DNA of 25,767 nucleotides from assembly GCA_035412805.1 (NCBI GenBank), contig DAONVO010000024.1, positions 1 to 25,767 of the forward strand, read 5' to 3'. The notes beneath the pieces were generated by a model, which was not told the origin of the DNA, searched no databases, and saw nothing but the letters and a program-made list of their open reading frames with translations. The translations under genes and the position numbers were made by a program. The DNA comes from DTU018 sp029550685. GTDB taxonomy: Bacteria > Bacillota > Syntrophomonadia > Syntrophomonadales > Syntrophomonadaceae. This document shows, one piece after another, positions 17,021 through 24,398 of the stretch (positions within the stretch are counted from its first letter, which is position 1; each line of letters opens with the position of its first letter).

Positions 17021-17721
17021 CTCATACTCACCCCCTGGCGCCACTCTATCATCGACAGGAAAATATCCAGCCCATCACTGCCACCCAGGATGGGTTCCGA
17101 GCGGCGCTCTGGGTGGGGCATCATACCCAGTACATTGCCGCGTTCGTTGATGATACCGGCAATATTTGCTACTGATCCATTGGGGTTAACCTCAGCTGTT
17201 TCCCGACCTTCGGTATCACAGTAGGTAAAAATGATCTGCTGCTTATCCTGCAGTCTCTTTAAGGTTTCCCCATCGCAGTAATAATTGCCTTCCCCATGAG
17301 CAATGGGAATCTGCAGTACCTGATCTTTTACATATTGATTGGTGAACATGGTGTCCGCACGATTAACCCTTAGGTTAACCGTATCACAAATAAAGGTCAG
17401 GCTCCGGTTGCGGAGCATGGCACCCGGCAGTAGTCCTGCTTCTAATAAAATCTGAAATCCATTACATATACCGATAACTGGTCCGCCTCTCTGAGCAAAC
17501 TCAATTACCGCCGGCATAATTGGCGAGAATCGAGCAATGGCTCCGGTTCGCAAGTAATCACCGTAGGAAAATCCTCCCGGCAATATGAGCGCATCAAAGC
17601 CCTTTACATCATCCTGTTTATGCCAGATATACTCAACATTCTGTTGAGCTACATGTTTTATAACATGGTAACAATCCGCATCACAGTTGGACCCTGGGAA
17701 CACTACTACCCCAAATTTCAT
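17017..17721 (-). CDS. purQ: Phosphoribosylformylglycinamidine synthase, glutaminase subunit
   Basis: PurQ hydrolyses glutamine for the PurS-PurQ-PurL complex. 234 aa from the chosen ATG. The class I amidotransferase triad is C86 in IGICNGFQIL, and H203 and E205 in MPHPERR. N-terminal VVFPGSNCDAD and the HGEGNYY segment are characteristic of PurQ. The ATG at 17721 has AGGTGA upstream and lies one base beyond the purS stop. A GTG nine bases earlier is possible but would start before the purS stop without a better site. Confidence 0.96.
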   Translation of the reverse strand: MKFGVVVFPGSNCDADCYHVIKHVAQQNVEYIWHKQDDVKGFDALILPGGFSYGDYLRTGAIARFSPIMPAVIEFAQRGGPVIGICNGFQILLEAGLLPGAMLRNRSLTFICDTVNLRVNRADTMFTNQYVKDQVLQIPIAHGEGNYYCDGETLKRLQDKQQIIFTYCDTEGRETAEVNPNGSVANIAGIINERGNVLGMMPHPERRSEPILGGSDGLDIFLSMIEWRQGVSMR

Positions 17722-17722
17722 G

Positions 17723-17974
17723 CTATTCACCTGCCACTATCTCTACTCGGAAGTCCTCAATAACCGGATTAGCCAGGAGTTTATCACTCATCTCCTCCAA
17801 TTGCCGGCTAGCAGCCTCAGGGTCATCACTATCCAGGATGATTTGGATGAATTTGCCGATGCGTACCTCCTGCACTCCCTGGTATCCCAGGACCTGCAGG
17901 GAGCGGCTGACAGCCTCTCCCTGAGGATCAAGCACCTCTTTTTTGAGAGTAACGTAGATGTTGGCCTGTAGCAT
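17723..17974 (-). CDS. purS: Phosphoribosylformylglycinamidine synthase, PurS subunit
   Basis: PurS is the small bridging subunit that joins PurL and PurQ in Gram-positive FGAM synthase. 83 aa from the ATG at 17974. The typical start MLQANIYVTLKKEVLDPQG and the central GYQGVQEVRIGKFI are clear. TAGGAGGAGT sits six bases upstream, which favours this start over one 27 bases earlier. It is the first gene after the repeat-filled gap behind purC. Confidence 0.95.
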   Translation of the reverse strand: MLQANIYVTLKKEVLDPQGEAVSRSLQVLGYQGVQEVRIGKFIQIILDSDDPEAASRQLEEMSDKLLANPVIEDFRVEIVAGE

Positions 17975-18000
17975 CTGATAACTCCTCCTAACAAAAATCA

Positions 18001-18222
18001 ATAAGCTCTAGTCTATGTCATCGCAAGTAACTTTTTACAATGCAAGCCATCTTCCGTGTCATTACGAGCTTAGCGAAGCAATCCCAAACGATATTTCAGG
18101 TAGTGCTCGCAAAGAGATCCACGCCGCTGCGCTCCTCGCAACCTAAGTTGTACCCGGCAGGGTGCATCACCCGAAGGTGCTATGACATTGCGCAGGCTAT
18201 TTCACGGCAATAACACATAAGA
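18001..18222. repeat. Palindromic repeat element in the purC-purS gap
   Basis: The gap between purC and purS is filled by repeat modules and holds no gene. The ends are loosely inverted: CTAGTCTATGTCATCG near 18008-18023 faces the complement of CAATAACACATAAGACATCTAG at about 18201-18222. Inside are GTGTCATTACGAG at 18057-18069, the minus-strand copy of GTTGCGAGGAGCGCAGCGGC at 18123-18142, and GTACCCGGCAGGGTGCATCA at 18150-18169, matching the purN-purH element. The right end abuts the purC stop. No T-run terminator is seen on the minus strand, so purS may still be read from the purE promoter. Confidence 0.7.
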
Positions 18223-18225
18223 CAT

Positions 18226-18939
18226 CTAGCCCAGCGCAGCCTCAATCCGCCGGACCACTTCCTGATAGGCTTCCGCTTCCTTGCCCAGATCCCGCCGGAA
18301 ACGGTCCTTGTCCAGCTTGTCCATAGTCTCTTTATCCCAGAGCCGGCAGGAATCAGGGGATATCTCATCACCTAACAGGATTTCCCCGTTAGCAAGACCA
18401 AACTCCAGCTTGAAATCCACCAGGATGATGCCAATACTGTCAAAAAAAGGCTGCAGAACCCGGTTTACCTTCAAGGCCTTTTGCTGCATAATGGCCAGCT
18501 GTTCCTTGGTCGCCCAGCCTAAAGCCTGAGCATGATATTCATTTACCATGGGGTCATGCAGTTCATCATTTTTGTAATACAGCTCGATAACTGGAGTGGC
18601 TAAAACCAGGCCTTCTTCCCGGCCTAACCTTTTAGCCAGGCTGCCCGCTATCACGTTGCGCACTACAACCTCCAGGGGAATCATCTGCATCCGCTTTACC
18701 AGCACATTGCGCTCATCCAGTTGTTTTACCAGATGAGTGGCCACACCGTGTTTCTCCAAAAGATTAAATAATAGACAGGAAACCCGGTTGTTAACTATAC
18801 CTTTATCGGCAATAATGCCCTTCTTGGCTCCGTCAAAAGCGGTAGCTTCATCTTTATAGTTCATTACTAAAAGGTTCGGATCTTCGGTAGCATAAATTCT
18901 TTTGGCCTTGCCTTCGTAAAGCATGTCCAAGATTTTCAC
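18226..18939 (-). CDS. purC: Phosphoribosylaminoimidazole-succinocarboxamide synthase (SAICAR synthetase)
   Basis: PurC condenses CAIR with aspartate and ATP. 237 aa, a normal length. MLYEGKAKRIYAT near the N-terminus, ATAFDGAKKG, VVRNVIAGSLAKRLG and IILVDFKLEFG are family signatures. The start is GTG at 18939, eight bases after AAAGGGGG; an ATG five codons in has no such site. It follows purB by 14 bases. A repeat element separates it from purS. Confidence 0.96.
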   Translation of the reverse strand: MKILDMLYEGKAKRIYATEDPNLLVMNYKDEATAFDGAKKGIIADKGIVNNRVSCLLFNLLEKHGVATHLVKQLDERNVLVKRMQMIPLEVVVRNVIAGSLAKRLGREEGLVLATPVIELYYKNDELHDPMVNEYHAQALGWATKEQLAIMQQKALKVNRVLQPFFDSIGIILVDFKLEFGLANGEILLGDEISPDSCRLWDKETMDKLDKDRFRRDLGKEAEAYQEVVRRIEAALG

Positions 18940-18953
18940 AACTGTGTCCCCCT

Positions 18954-20249
18954 TTACTCCAAACCACAGCGTAGGAAAATGTAGTCTACTTTTTCTCTGT
19001 ATATGTCATAGGAAAATACTTGATCCAATTCTTCAGGCGTTAGCCGCCTGGTTATCTCCTGGTCCTGGAATACCAATTCCTTAAAACTAAGGCCCTTGGT
19101 CCAGCTCTCCATGGCATGGCCTTGAACTAGGCGGTAAGCATCTTCTCTCAGCATACCCTTACCCACTAAAGCCAGCATTAGTTCCTGGGAGAAAACCAGG
19201 CCCCGGGTTCGCTCAATATTGTTGCGCATATTATCTTCATACACTACCAGACCTCGCACCACCGCCGTAAACTTGTCCAGCATATAGTGGAGAATTATAC
19301 AGCTGTCAGGTATAATAATCCGCTCCACGGAGGAATGGGTTAAGTCTCGTTCATGCCATAAAGAAACATTCTCCAAAGCAGCCAGGGCATTTCCTCTTAA
19401 TACCCGGGATAGACCTGCCACCCGTTCACTCATCATGGGGTTGCGTTTATGAGGCATGGCTGAAGAGCCCTTCTGTCCCTTGGCAAAGGGTTCTTCCACC
19501 TCCAATATTTCAGTGCGCTGCAGGTTACGTACCTCGGTGGCCATCTTCTCCAGTGAGCTGCCGATTACGGCCAGGGTGGTCAGGAATTGGGCGTGGCGAT
19601 CTCGTTGAATAATTTGCGTAGAAACCGGGCAGGGCTGCAGGCCCAGCTTGCGGCATACATATTCCTCCACCTGAGGCTCCAAATGAGCAAAGTTGCCCAT
19701 TGCTCCGGATATGGCTCCATAGGCAATTACCCGGCGAGCTTCTTTAAGGCGCTCAATATTACGCTGAATTTCTGTATACCACAAGGCCATCTTTAAACCA
19801 AAAGTAGTTGGCTCACCATGTACTCCATGAGTACGCCCAATGTTCAGGGTATATTTATACTGGCGTGCTTTTTCTCCTATCGCAGCCTGCAGGCTTTCTA
19901 ATTTTTGCAGGATGAGGTCGGCGGAATCTCGCATCTGCATAGCCAGACCGGTATCCAAAATATCGGAGGAGGTCATGCCCAAATGAATGTATTTGGACTC
20001 ATCGCCAACATTCTCTGCCACATTGGTCAAAAAGGCAATGACATCGTGGCGTACTTCCGCTTCGATTTCTTTGACCCGCTGTACATCAAAACAGGCTTTC
20101 GCTCTGATAACCTCCACGGCTTCCTCAGGAATTCGTCCTAGTTTCGCCCAGGCTTCACAGGCGGCAATTTCTATTTGCAGCCAGTTATTGAGCTTGTTCT
20201 CTTCGGTCCATATAGCCCCCATTTCCGGAAGAGTGTACCGTTCTATCAT
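18954..20249 (-). CDS. purB: Adenylosuccinate lyase
   Basis: PurB removes fumarate from SAICAR and from adenylosuccinate, acting in both IMP and AMP synthesis. 431 aa, usual for the bacterial short form. The superfamily signature GSSAMPHKRNP is at 261-271, including catalytic S263. Other features are HLGMTSSDILDT (89-100) and the TH pair (140-141) in IGRTHGVHGEPTTFG. The ATG directly follows the purE stop, with AAGGAGGAGC within the end of purE. Confidence 0.97.
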   Translation of the reverse strand: MIERYTLPEMGAIWTEENKLNNWLQIEIAACEAWAKLGRIPEEAVEVIRAKACFDVQRVKEIEAEVRHDVIAFLTNVAENVGDESKYIHLGMTSSDILDTGLAMQMRDSADLILQKLESLQAAIGEKARQYKYTLNIGRTHGVHGEPTTFGLKMALWYTEIQRNIERLKEARRVIAYGAISGAMGNFAHLEPQVEEYVCRKLGLQPCPVSTQIIQRDRHAQFLTTLAVIGSSLEKMATEVRNLQRTEILEVEEPFAKGQKGSSAMPHKRNPMMSERVAGLSRVLRGNALAALENVSLWHERDLTHSSVERIIIPDSCIILHYMLDKFTAVVRGLVVYEDNMRNNIERTRGLVFSQELMLALVGKGMLREDAYRLVQGHAMESWTKGLSFKELVFQDQEITRRLTPEELDQVFSYDIYREKVDYIFLRCGLE

Positions 20250-20771
20250 CTATTGCTCCTCCTTCTCCCTAAGATAGCCTTCTGCCCCTTTTTCTTTCAG
20301 GCGTTGGTCTTTAGTTCTAACCTCATCTGCCATTTTCCGGCGGTAGGCCAATAGAGCCTGGTGCAGAGTCTCATCCTGAAGCGCCAAAATCTGTACAGCT
20401 AACAGGCCGGCATTGGCGGCCCCGTTTATGGCCACGGTTGCCACGGGTATACCCCGGGGCATCTGGACAATAGAATAAAGTGAGTCTACTCCTCCCAAAG
20501 AGTTGGTTTTCATCGGTACTCCGATTACCGGCAGAACTGTATAGGCTGCAATTACTCCTGGCAAATGGGCAGCTCCGCCAGCTCCGGCAATTATAACCTG
20601 TATCCCTCTCTGTTGGGCTTGGGAGGCGTAACGAGCCGTTTCCTCCGGCAAACGGTGTGCGGAGCAAACCGTCATTTCATAATCTACCTGAAATTGAGAC
20701 AGAATGTCCCCGGCTTCTTTCATAACCGGTAAATCGGAATCGCTACCCATAATAATTCCCACTCGGGGCAT
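20250..20771 (-). CDS. purE: N5-carboxyaminoimidazole ribonucleotide mutase, class I
   Basis: PurE carries CO2 to C4 of AIR to give CAIR. 173 aa. IIMGSDSDLPVMK (6-18), the conserved CSAHRLPEET and AGAGGAAHLPGV segments are diagnostic of class I. The last 20 residues (charged, Lys/Glu-rich) extend slightly beyond the core. purK, which normally follows, is absent; the enzyme may act without a local PurK under high CO2, or purK lies elsewhere. This is the first structural gene behind the riboswitch; AAAGGAGGT lies eight bases before the ATG. Confidence 0.96.
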   Translation of the reverse strand: MPRVGIIMGSDSDLPVMKEAGDILSQFQVDYEMTVCSAHRLPEETARYASQAQQRGIQVIIAGAGGAAHLPGVIAAYTVLPVIGVPMKTNSLGGVDSLYSIVQMPRGIPVATVAINGAANAGLLAVQILALQDETLHQALLAYRRKMADEVRTKDQRLKEKGAEGYLREKEEQ

Positions 20772-20816
20772 ATCAGCCTACCTCCTTTAATATCTATTCT
20801 GCCATCATTAAATAGT

Positions 20817-20864
20817 AAGCCCAGATGGATAGGTTCTTTAACCGAAACCTATCCGCCTGGGCTT
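20817..20864 (-). terminator. Attenuator-like hairpin in the purE leader
   Basis: On the minus strand GCCCAGGCGGATAGGTT pairs with AACCTATCCATCTGGGC (20819-20862), 17 positions with one mismatch and one G-T pair, extended by AA/TT. It is followed by TTACTATTT, a modest T-rich tract. It lies between the ykkC-type aptamer and the purE ribosome site, where a riboswitch expression platform is expected. The weak T-tract means termination is inferred. I could not identify a clear anti-terminator pairing with the aptamer. Confidence 0.65.
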
Positions 20865-20871
20865 TTATCCC

Positions 20872-20969
20872 TATACGGTGTAGCACCTGATATATCAGAT
20901 GCCTGTGTCACTCGGACCAGCCCATCAGCAGATGCGGAACCCTAGACACACTTTCGAGTTTCTTGTATA
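20872..20969 (-). promoter_or_regulatory. ykkC-family riboswitch, probable PRPP class (subtype 2b)
   Basis: The minus strand contains the conserved ykkC blocks CTAGGGTTCCG (20943-20933) and CTGGTCCGAG, then ACAC, a hairpin GCATCTGA-TATA-TCAGGTGC and TACACCG. The CATC-TGCT-GATG hairpin separates the first two blocks. An additional closing helix TATAC/GTATA (20969-20965 with 20876-20872) encloses the aptamer, as reported for the subtype 2 add-on helix. ykkC RNAs sense guanidine (class I), ppGpp (2a), PRPP (2b) or ADP-type ligands (2c). Position directly ahead of purEBCSQLFMNHD points to PRPP, which is reported to turn expression on. Class assignment is inference; family membership is well supported. 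Confidence 0.85.
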
Positions 20970-20984
20970 TCTTTTTACATCCTG

Positions 20985-21013
20985 ATAGTAACAAAGCCAA
21001 GGGCAGGTGTCAA
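20985..21013 (-). promoter_or_regulatory. Sigma-A promoter of the pur(-his) operon
   Basis: Minus strand TTGACA (21013-21008), a spacer of exactly 17 bases, then TACTAT (20990-20985). This predicts a transcript start near 20978, about ten bases before the aptamer begins. It is the only near-consensus promoter I see ahead of the purine genes. Confidence 0.8.
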
Positions 21014-21051
21014 TCAAACCGTTTCCCTCTCTCCAAATATACTGCATCCAG

Positions 21052-21300
21052 TTATATTTGGTTAAGACGGTCCTTGAGCCGCTGTATCTCTTCCCGCAGC
21101 AGCATAGTTTCCTGCTGTAATTCCGGATCAGGTATACCTGCTAGCCGATCCAGGATTTCACTGCCAAATATATCATCCAGGCGTTCAATCAAACTCTCGG
21201 TCAAGGTCTGAATCAAGTCATCCAAAGAATTAGCTGGTGAACTTCGCTGGGGAAGATAGCAATTTAACTGCACTGCTGAGTTAGGTATCTCTGGCTGCAT
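21052..21300 (-). CDS. Small hypothetical protein with C-terminal coiled coil
   Basis: 82 aa, function unknown. The centre is acidic and leucine-rich (LDDLIQTLTESLIERLDDIFG), and the tail (about 58-82, ELQQETMLLREEIQRLKDRL) has coiled-coil spacing. No signal peptide or membrane segment. An AGGAGTG site lies five bases before the ATG, and a TATAAT box is present at 21353-21358 without a good -35. It ends just upstream of the purE promoter. The ribosome site supports a real gene; I recognise no family. Confidence 0.55.
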   Translation of the reverse strand: MQPEIPNSAVQLNCYLPQRSSPANSLDDLIQTLTESLIERLDDIFGSEILDRLAGIPDPELQQETMLLREEIQRLKDRLNQI

Positions 21301-21480
21301 GCTCGCACTCCTGTTCTGCTTTTCTTGAGATTATTACCTTTTCCCAGTTGAGATTATACTTCCTGCCCCTTCACCTTTTATCACAGACCCCCAAGCAGGC
21401 TTCCCTAACCTGCCAATAGGTAACGTAAAGGCCCATAGGTCTTCTGTTGGTATGACCACGATGGTCATTACCATTAAGCA

Positions 21481-21511
21481 CAATTAGCCGGGGATCAACC
21501 CCGGCTAATTG
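21481..21511. terminator. Perfect 13-bp hairpin between two small genes
   Basis: CAATTAGCCGGGG, loop ATCAA, CCCCGGCTAATTG. It lies 23 bases after the stop of the 118-aa gene. On the minus strand it is followed by TGCTTAATGG, a weak T-tract; the plus-strand side is richer in T (GGCTTTATTGTTG). It probably ends the upstream transcript, though not as a textbook terminator. The rest of the 21301-21533 gap holds a smaller ATGACC/GGTCAT hairpin near 21453-21469 and no gene. Confidence 0.6.
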
Positions 21512-21533
21512 GCTTTATTGTTGTTAATTTGTA

Positions 21534-21890
21534 TTAAATTTGTACTATCCTGCGTAATTTAATTGGGTTCTTTCCCTGCGCAGCCAGCCACCCTTCATTG
21601 ACCATTATAGCTGCAATTGCTGATGCATGGCGAGGTCCGAAAGGCGAAAGCTGTTCCTGAATATATTCCCCCATTCCCCCGGCAACAGGTTTCGTCATAC
21701 TAGCCCCCAACGGATACCATTTATGACAATCCCCAAAAAACTCTCTTAATATCCTGTTAATCTGTTCCTTGTTTACTATAAAGCTGATATTTCCCCACTG
21801 TACCGAATAATTTCCTTCTGCATCAGCCCAGTATAAAACCGGTTTGCCGCGGCCGCTTAAGGGCATAGTTAACCTAAAATTCACTTGCAT
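21534..21890 (-). CDS. Hypothetical protein, 118 aa
   Basis: Unrecognised. The protein starts with a beta-rich stretch (MQVNFRLTMPLSG, VLYWADAEGNYSVQWGNISFIV), followed by helices including INRILREFFG and HASAIAAIMVNEGWL, and ends in a basic tail. No signal peptide or membrane segment. A GAGAGG site lies only two bases before the ATG, which is short. A TATAAT box is at 21936-21941, but the nearest TTGACT is 23 bases further away. Composition resembles a real protein. It lies alone between the guaA terminator and a hairpin. Confidence 0.5.
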   Translation of the reverse strand: MQVNFRLTMPLSGRGKPVLYWADAEGNYSVQWGNISFIVNKEQINRILREFFGDCHKWYPLGASMTKPVAGGMGEYIQEQLSPFGPRHASAIAAIMVNEGWLAAQGKNPIKLRRIVQI

Positions 21891-22183
21891 TTCCTCTCGT
21901 TTGTCCCCTGCTTTTTATTTTCTACCGAATACCATATTATACATTTTTGCATTCTTTATTATTAAGTCAATATTTTTTCACATTTTTTATGAAATAGGTC
22001 ATGGCACTCAACAATATTTAGGCCTATTGTCGTATATTGGCAATGCACTATTGACTCCATAGTTTCTTGCTTCAAAACCCTACAAATCAATGATGAAACA
22101 ATGGAGCCCGTTTATCATTGGCTGCCACCAATGACACAGCGAGGGTCTATGTGTTCCCTGCATCCCGGTACTAATGGAAGCAT
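21891..22183. other. Gene-free AT-rich leader region
   Basis: About 290 bases between the guaA terminator and the 118-aa gene. It is AT-rich near 21905-22010. It contains a hairpin of CAATGATGAAAC (22088-22099) with GTTTATCATTG (22110-22120), one base bulged, and a TATAAT box at 21936-21941. I see no gene, no tRNA and no recognisable riboswitch. Confidence 0.5.
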
Positions 22184-22225
22184 AAAAAAACCCCCGCAAA
22201 CCCTTAATAACCAGGTCTGCGGGGG
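22184..22225 (-). terminator. Rho-independent terminator of hpt-guaA
   Basis: Minus strand CCCCCGCAGACC, a loop, GGGTTTGCGGGGG (stem 22191-22225, one mismatch), followed by seven T residues (22190-22184). It starts nine bases past the guaA stop. A textbook intrinsic terminator that isolates hpt-guaA from the downstream genes. Confidence 0.95.
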
Positions 22226-22233
22226 GCTTGTTA

Positions 22234-23766
22234 CTATTCCCATTCAATGGTTCCAGGTGGTTTACTGGTTATATCATAGGCCACCCGGTTTACTCCTTGT
22301 ACCTCATTGACAATACGGCGGGCCATAACATCCAGCAGTTCCCAGGGCAGTTGGGCTACTTCCGCGGTCATGGCGTCATCGCTTATCACCGCTCTTATAA
22401 TGATGGGATATGCATAAGTACGAGCATCACCCATGACTCCCACACTGCGAATCGGAGGAAGTACCGCAAAAGCCTGCCAGATCTCCCGGTCCAACCCGGC
22501 TTTGGCTATTTCTTCCCGCACAATAGCATCGGCCTCTCTAAGAATGTCCAGTTTCTCACGGGTAACTTCTTCCAGTACCCTGACTCCCAGGCCGGGTCCT
22601 GGGAACGGCTGTCTCCACAATATCTCGTCAGGTATACCAAGTTTGGCACCTACTATACGCACTTCATCCTTGAAAAGCATTCTCAAAGGTTCTAATAGCT
22701 GAAAATCCATATCTTCAGGCAGTCCCCCCACATTATGATGGCTTTTGATAGTGTGGGCGGTCCTGGTACCGCTTTCAATTACATCGGGATAAATAGTTCC
22801 CTGGACCAGGAAATCTATTTCCCCCAGCTTGGCTTTTTCTTCTTCAAATACCCGGATAAATTCCTCACCAATAATTTTACGCTTCTTTTCAGGATCGGTA
22901 ACTCCAGCAAGTTTTTTCAGGAAGCGCTCCTGAGCCTGGACAAATATTAAATTTATTCCCATATGATTGCGGAAGGTTTCAATTACCTGTTGTGATTCTC
23001 CCTTGCGCATTAAACCCGTGTCTACATAAACACAAACCAACTGATCACCCACTGCCTGGTGAACCAAAGTAGCTGCTACCGACGAATCTACCCCTCCACT
23101 CAGGGCGCATAACACTCTTTTATCTCCCACTTTGGAGCGAATGTCAGCGACAGCCTCACTTATGAAATCCTCTATGTCCCAGTTTCCGCTGCATCCACAC
23201 ACCTTAAACAGAAAGTTTCGCAGTATATCCATTCCTCTATGGGTATGGCGCACCTCTGGATGAAACTGTACTCCGTAAAGCTTACGCTGGGGATGATATA
23301 TAGCAGCAAAGGGACAATTATCAGTCTGAGCTATGATTTCAAATCCTTCGGGCAGAGTATGAATGGCATCACCATGGCTCATCCATACCTGCAGGTCCTT
23401 CTCCAGATCATCAAAGAGCGGATTTTCTTGTCTGACATGCAGGGTAGTACGTCCATATTCCCGTAACTGGCTAGGGCCTACTTTACCTCCCAGGTATTGA
23501 GCTATTAGCTGCATGCCATAGCAAATCCCCAGTACGGGAATACCCATTTCCAAAATGCGAGGGTCACACTGGGGAGCACCTTCTGCATGCACACTGGCAG
23601 GCCCTCCGGTCAGGATTATTCCCCGGGGATTTTGAGCCTGGATCTCCTCATAGCTGATATCAAAAGGTACCATTTCACTATAAACTGATAGTTCTCTTAC
23701 CCGGCGGGCAATTAATTGATTGTACTGTCCTCCAAAGTCCAGAACCAACACGGTTTCTCTTTCCAT
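22234..23766 (-). CDS. guaA: GMP synthase (glutamine-hydrolysing)
   Basis: GuaA converts XMP to GMP with ATP and glutamine. 510 aa from the ATG at 23766. The amidotransferase domain (1 to about 190) has C82 in LGICYGMQL, H169 and E171 in QFHPEV. The ATP pyrophosphatase domain has the PP-loop SGGVDSS (223-229), and the C-terminal dimerisation domain ends in KPPGTIEWE, the family's usual tail. AGAGGTG lies five bases before the chosen ATG, ten bases past the hpt stop; a longer start reaching into hpt is less likely. It works on the IMP made by the pur operon. Confidence 0.97.
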   Translation of the reverse strand: MERETVLVLDFGGQYNQLIARRVRELSVYSEMVPFDISYEEIQAQNPRGIILTGGPASVHAEGAPQCDPRILEMGIPVLGICYGMQLIAQYLGGKVGPSQLREYGRTTLHVRQENPLFDDLEKDLQVWMSHGDAIHTLPEGFEIIAQTDNCPFAAIYHPQRKLYGVQFHPEVRHTHRGMDILRNFLFKVCGCSGNWDIEDFISEAVADIRSKVGDKRVLCALSGGVDSSVAATLVHQAVGDQLVCVYVDTGLMRKGESQQVIETFRNHMGINLIFVQAQERFLKKLAGVTDPEKKRKIIGEEFIRVFEEEKAKLGEIDFLVQGTIYPDVIESGTRTAHTIKSHHNVGGLPEDMDFQLLEPLRMLFKDEVRIVGAKLGIPDEILWRQPFPGPGLGVRVLEEVTREKLDILREADAIVREEIAKAGLDREIWQAFAVLPPIRSVGVMGDARTYAYPIIIRAVISDDAMTAEVAQLPWELLDVMARRIVNEVQGVNRVAYDITSKPPGTIEWE

Positions 23767-23776
23767 TGTGACACCT

Positions 23777-24316
23777 CTATTTCTCATATACTGATGGTTT
23801 CAGAATACACACTGCAGGGTAATTCCGGTATTGTTCAGCATAATCCAGTCCATAACCTACTATGAAATTATCCGGAATAGAAAAGCCCACATATTCAGGA
23901 ATTATTTCGGCCTTGCGCCGGGAAGGTTTGTCTAACAAGCAGCAGATTTTGATGCTGCGCGGGCCGCGTTTTTTTAGGATCTCCTTTATGTAGTGCAGAG
24001 TGAGACCGGTATCCACAATGTCTTCAATTATCAGCACATCTTTTTTTCTAATAGAATAATCCAAATCCTTAACAATACGCACCTCACCGGAGGAAACTGT
24101 AGAAACCCCATAGCTGGATACATCCATAAAATCTATTTCCAAGGGCAGGTCAATTTCCCTGACAAGGTCAGCCATAAATATAAAAGCGCCTTTTAAAATA
24201 CCTACTACTAGCAAGTTTTTGCCCTGATAATCGTTGGTAATTTCCTGTCCCAATTCTTTTACCCGGGTCATAACTTGTTCCCGGTCAAATAATATCTCCA
24301 CCTGTTCTAAGTCCAA
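23777..24316 (-). CDS. hpt: Hypoxanthine(-guanine) phosphoribosyltransferase
   Basis: Hpt salvages hypoxanthine and guanine with PRPP to IMP and GMP. 179 aa, family length. The PRPP-binding loop VLIIEDIVDTGLTL is at 94-107; GILKGAFIFMADL (39-51) is also characteristic. The start is TTG at 24316, six bases after AAGGAGGG. It opens a two-gene unit with guaA, preceded by its own promoter at 24340-24368. Like HisG and PurF it consumes PRPP, but no riboswitch is visible in its short leader. Confidence 0.95.
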   Translation of the reverse strand: MDLEQVEILFDREQVMTRVKELGQEITNDYQGKNLLVVGILKGAFIFMADLVREIDLPLEIDFMDVSSYGVSTVSSGEVRIVKDLDYSIRKKDVLIIEDIVDTGLTLHYIKEILKKRGPRSIKICCLLDKPSRRKAEIIPEYVGFSIPDNFIVGYGLDYAEQYRNYPAVCILKPSVYEK

Positions 24317-24339
24317 GCAGATCCCTCCTTATAAAAAGG

Positions 24340-24368
24340 ATTATAACAACAACCAGAGAGCGGTGCAA
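24340..24368 (-). promoter_or_regulatory. Sigma-A promoter of hpt-guaA
   Basis: Minus strand TTGCAC (24368-24363), a 17-base spacer and a perfect TATAAT (24345-24340), 23 bases before the TTG start of hpt. It lies just after the cotJ terminator, so hpt-guaA is an independent unit. Confidence 0.75.
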
Positions 24369-24398
24369 TTAATGCTGCTGGAAAGCTATGTATTTGCG

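Noticed and set aside
20872..20969. Guanidine-I riboswitch
   Set aside because: The aptamer core is shared, but the downstream genes are purine biosynthesis, not guanidine exporters or carboxylases, and an extra closing helix is present. Not fully excluded without a subtype model.
20870..21013. Tandem guanine (purine) riboswitch alongside the ykkC aptamer
   Set aside because: Only about ten bases lie between the predicted start and the ykkC aptamer, and no purine-aptamer consensus is seen before purE.
241..21475. Shared ACCACGATGG motif at 259-268 and 21455-21464 as a common operator
   Set aside because: The match is only ten bases, the flanks differ, and neither site is near a recognisable promoter.
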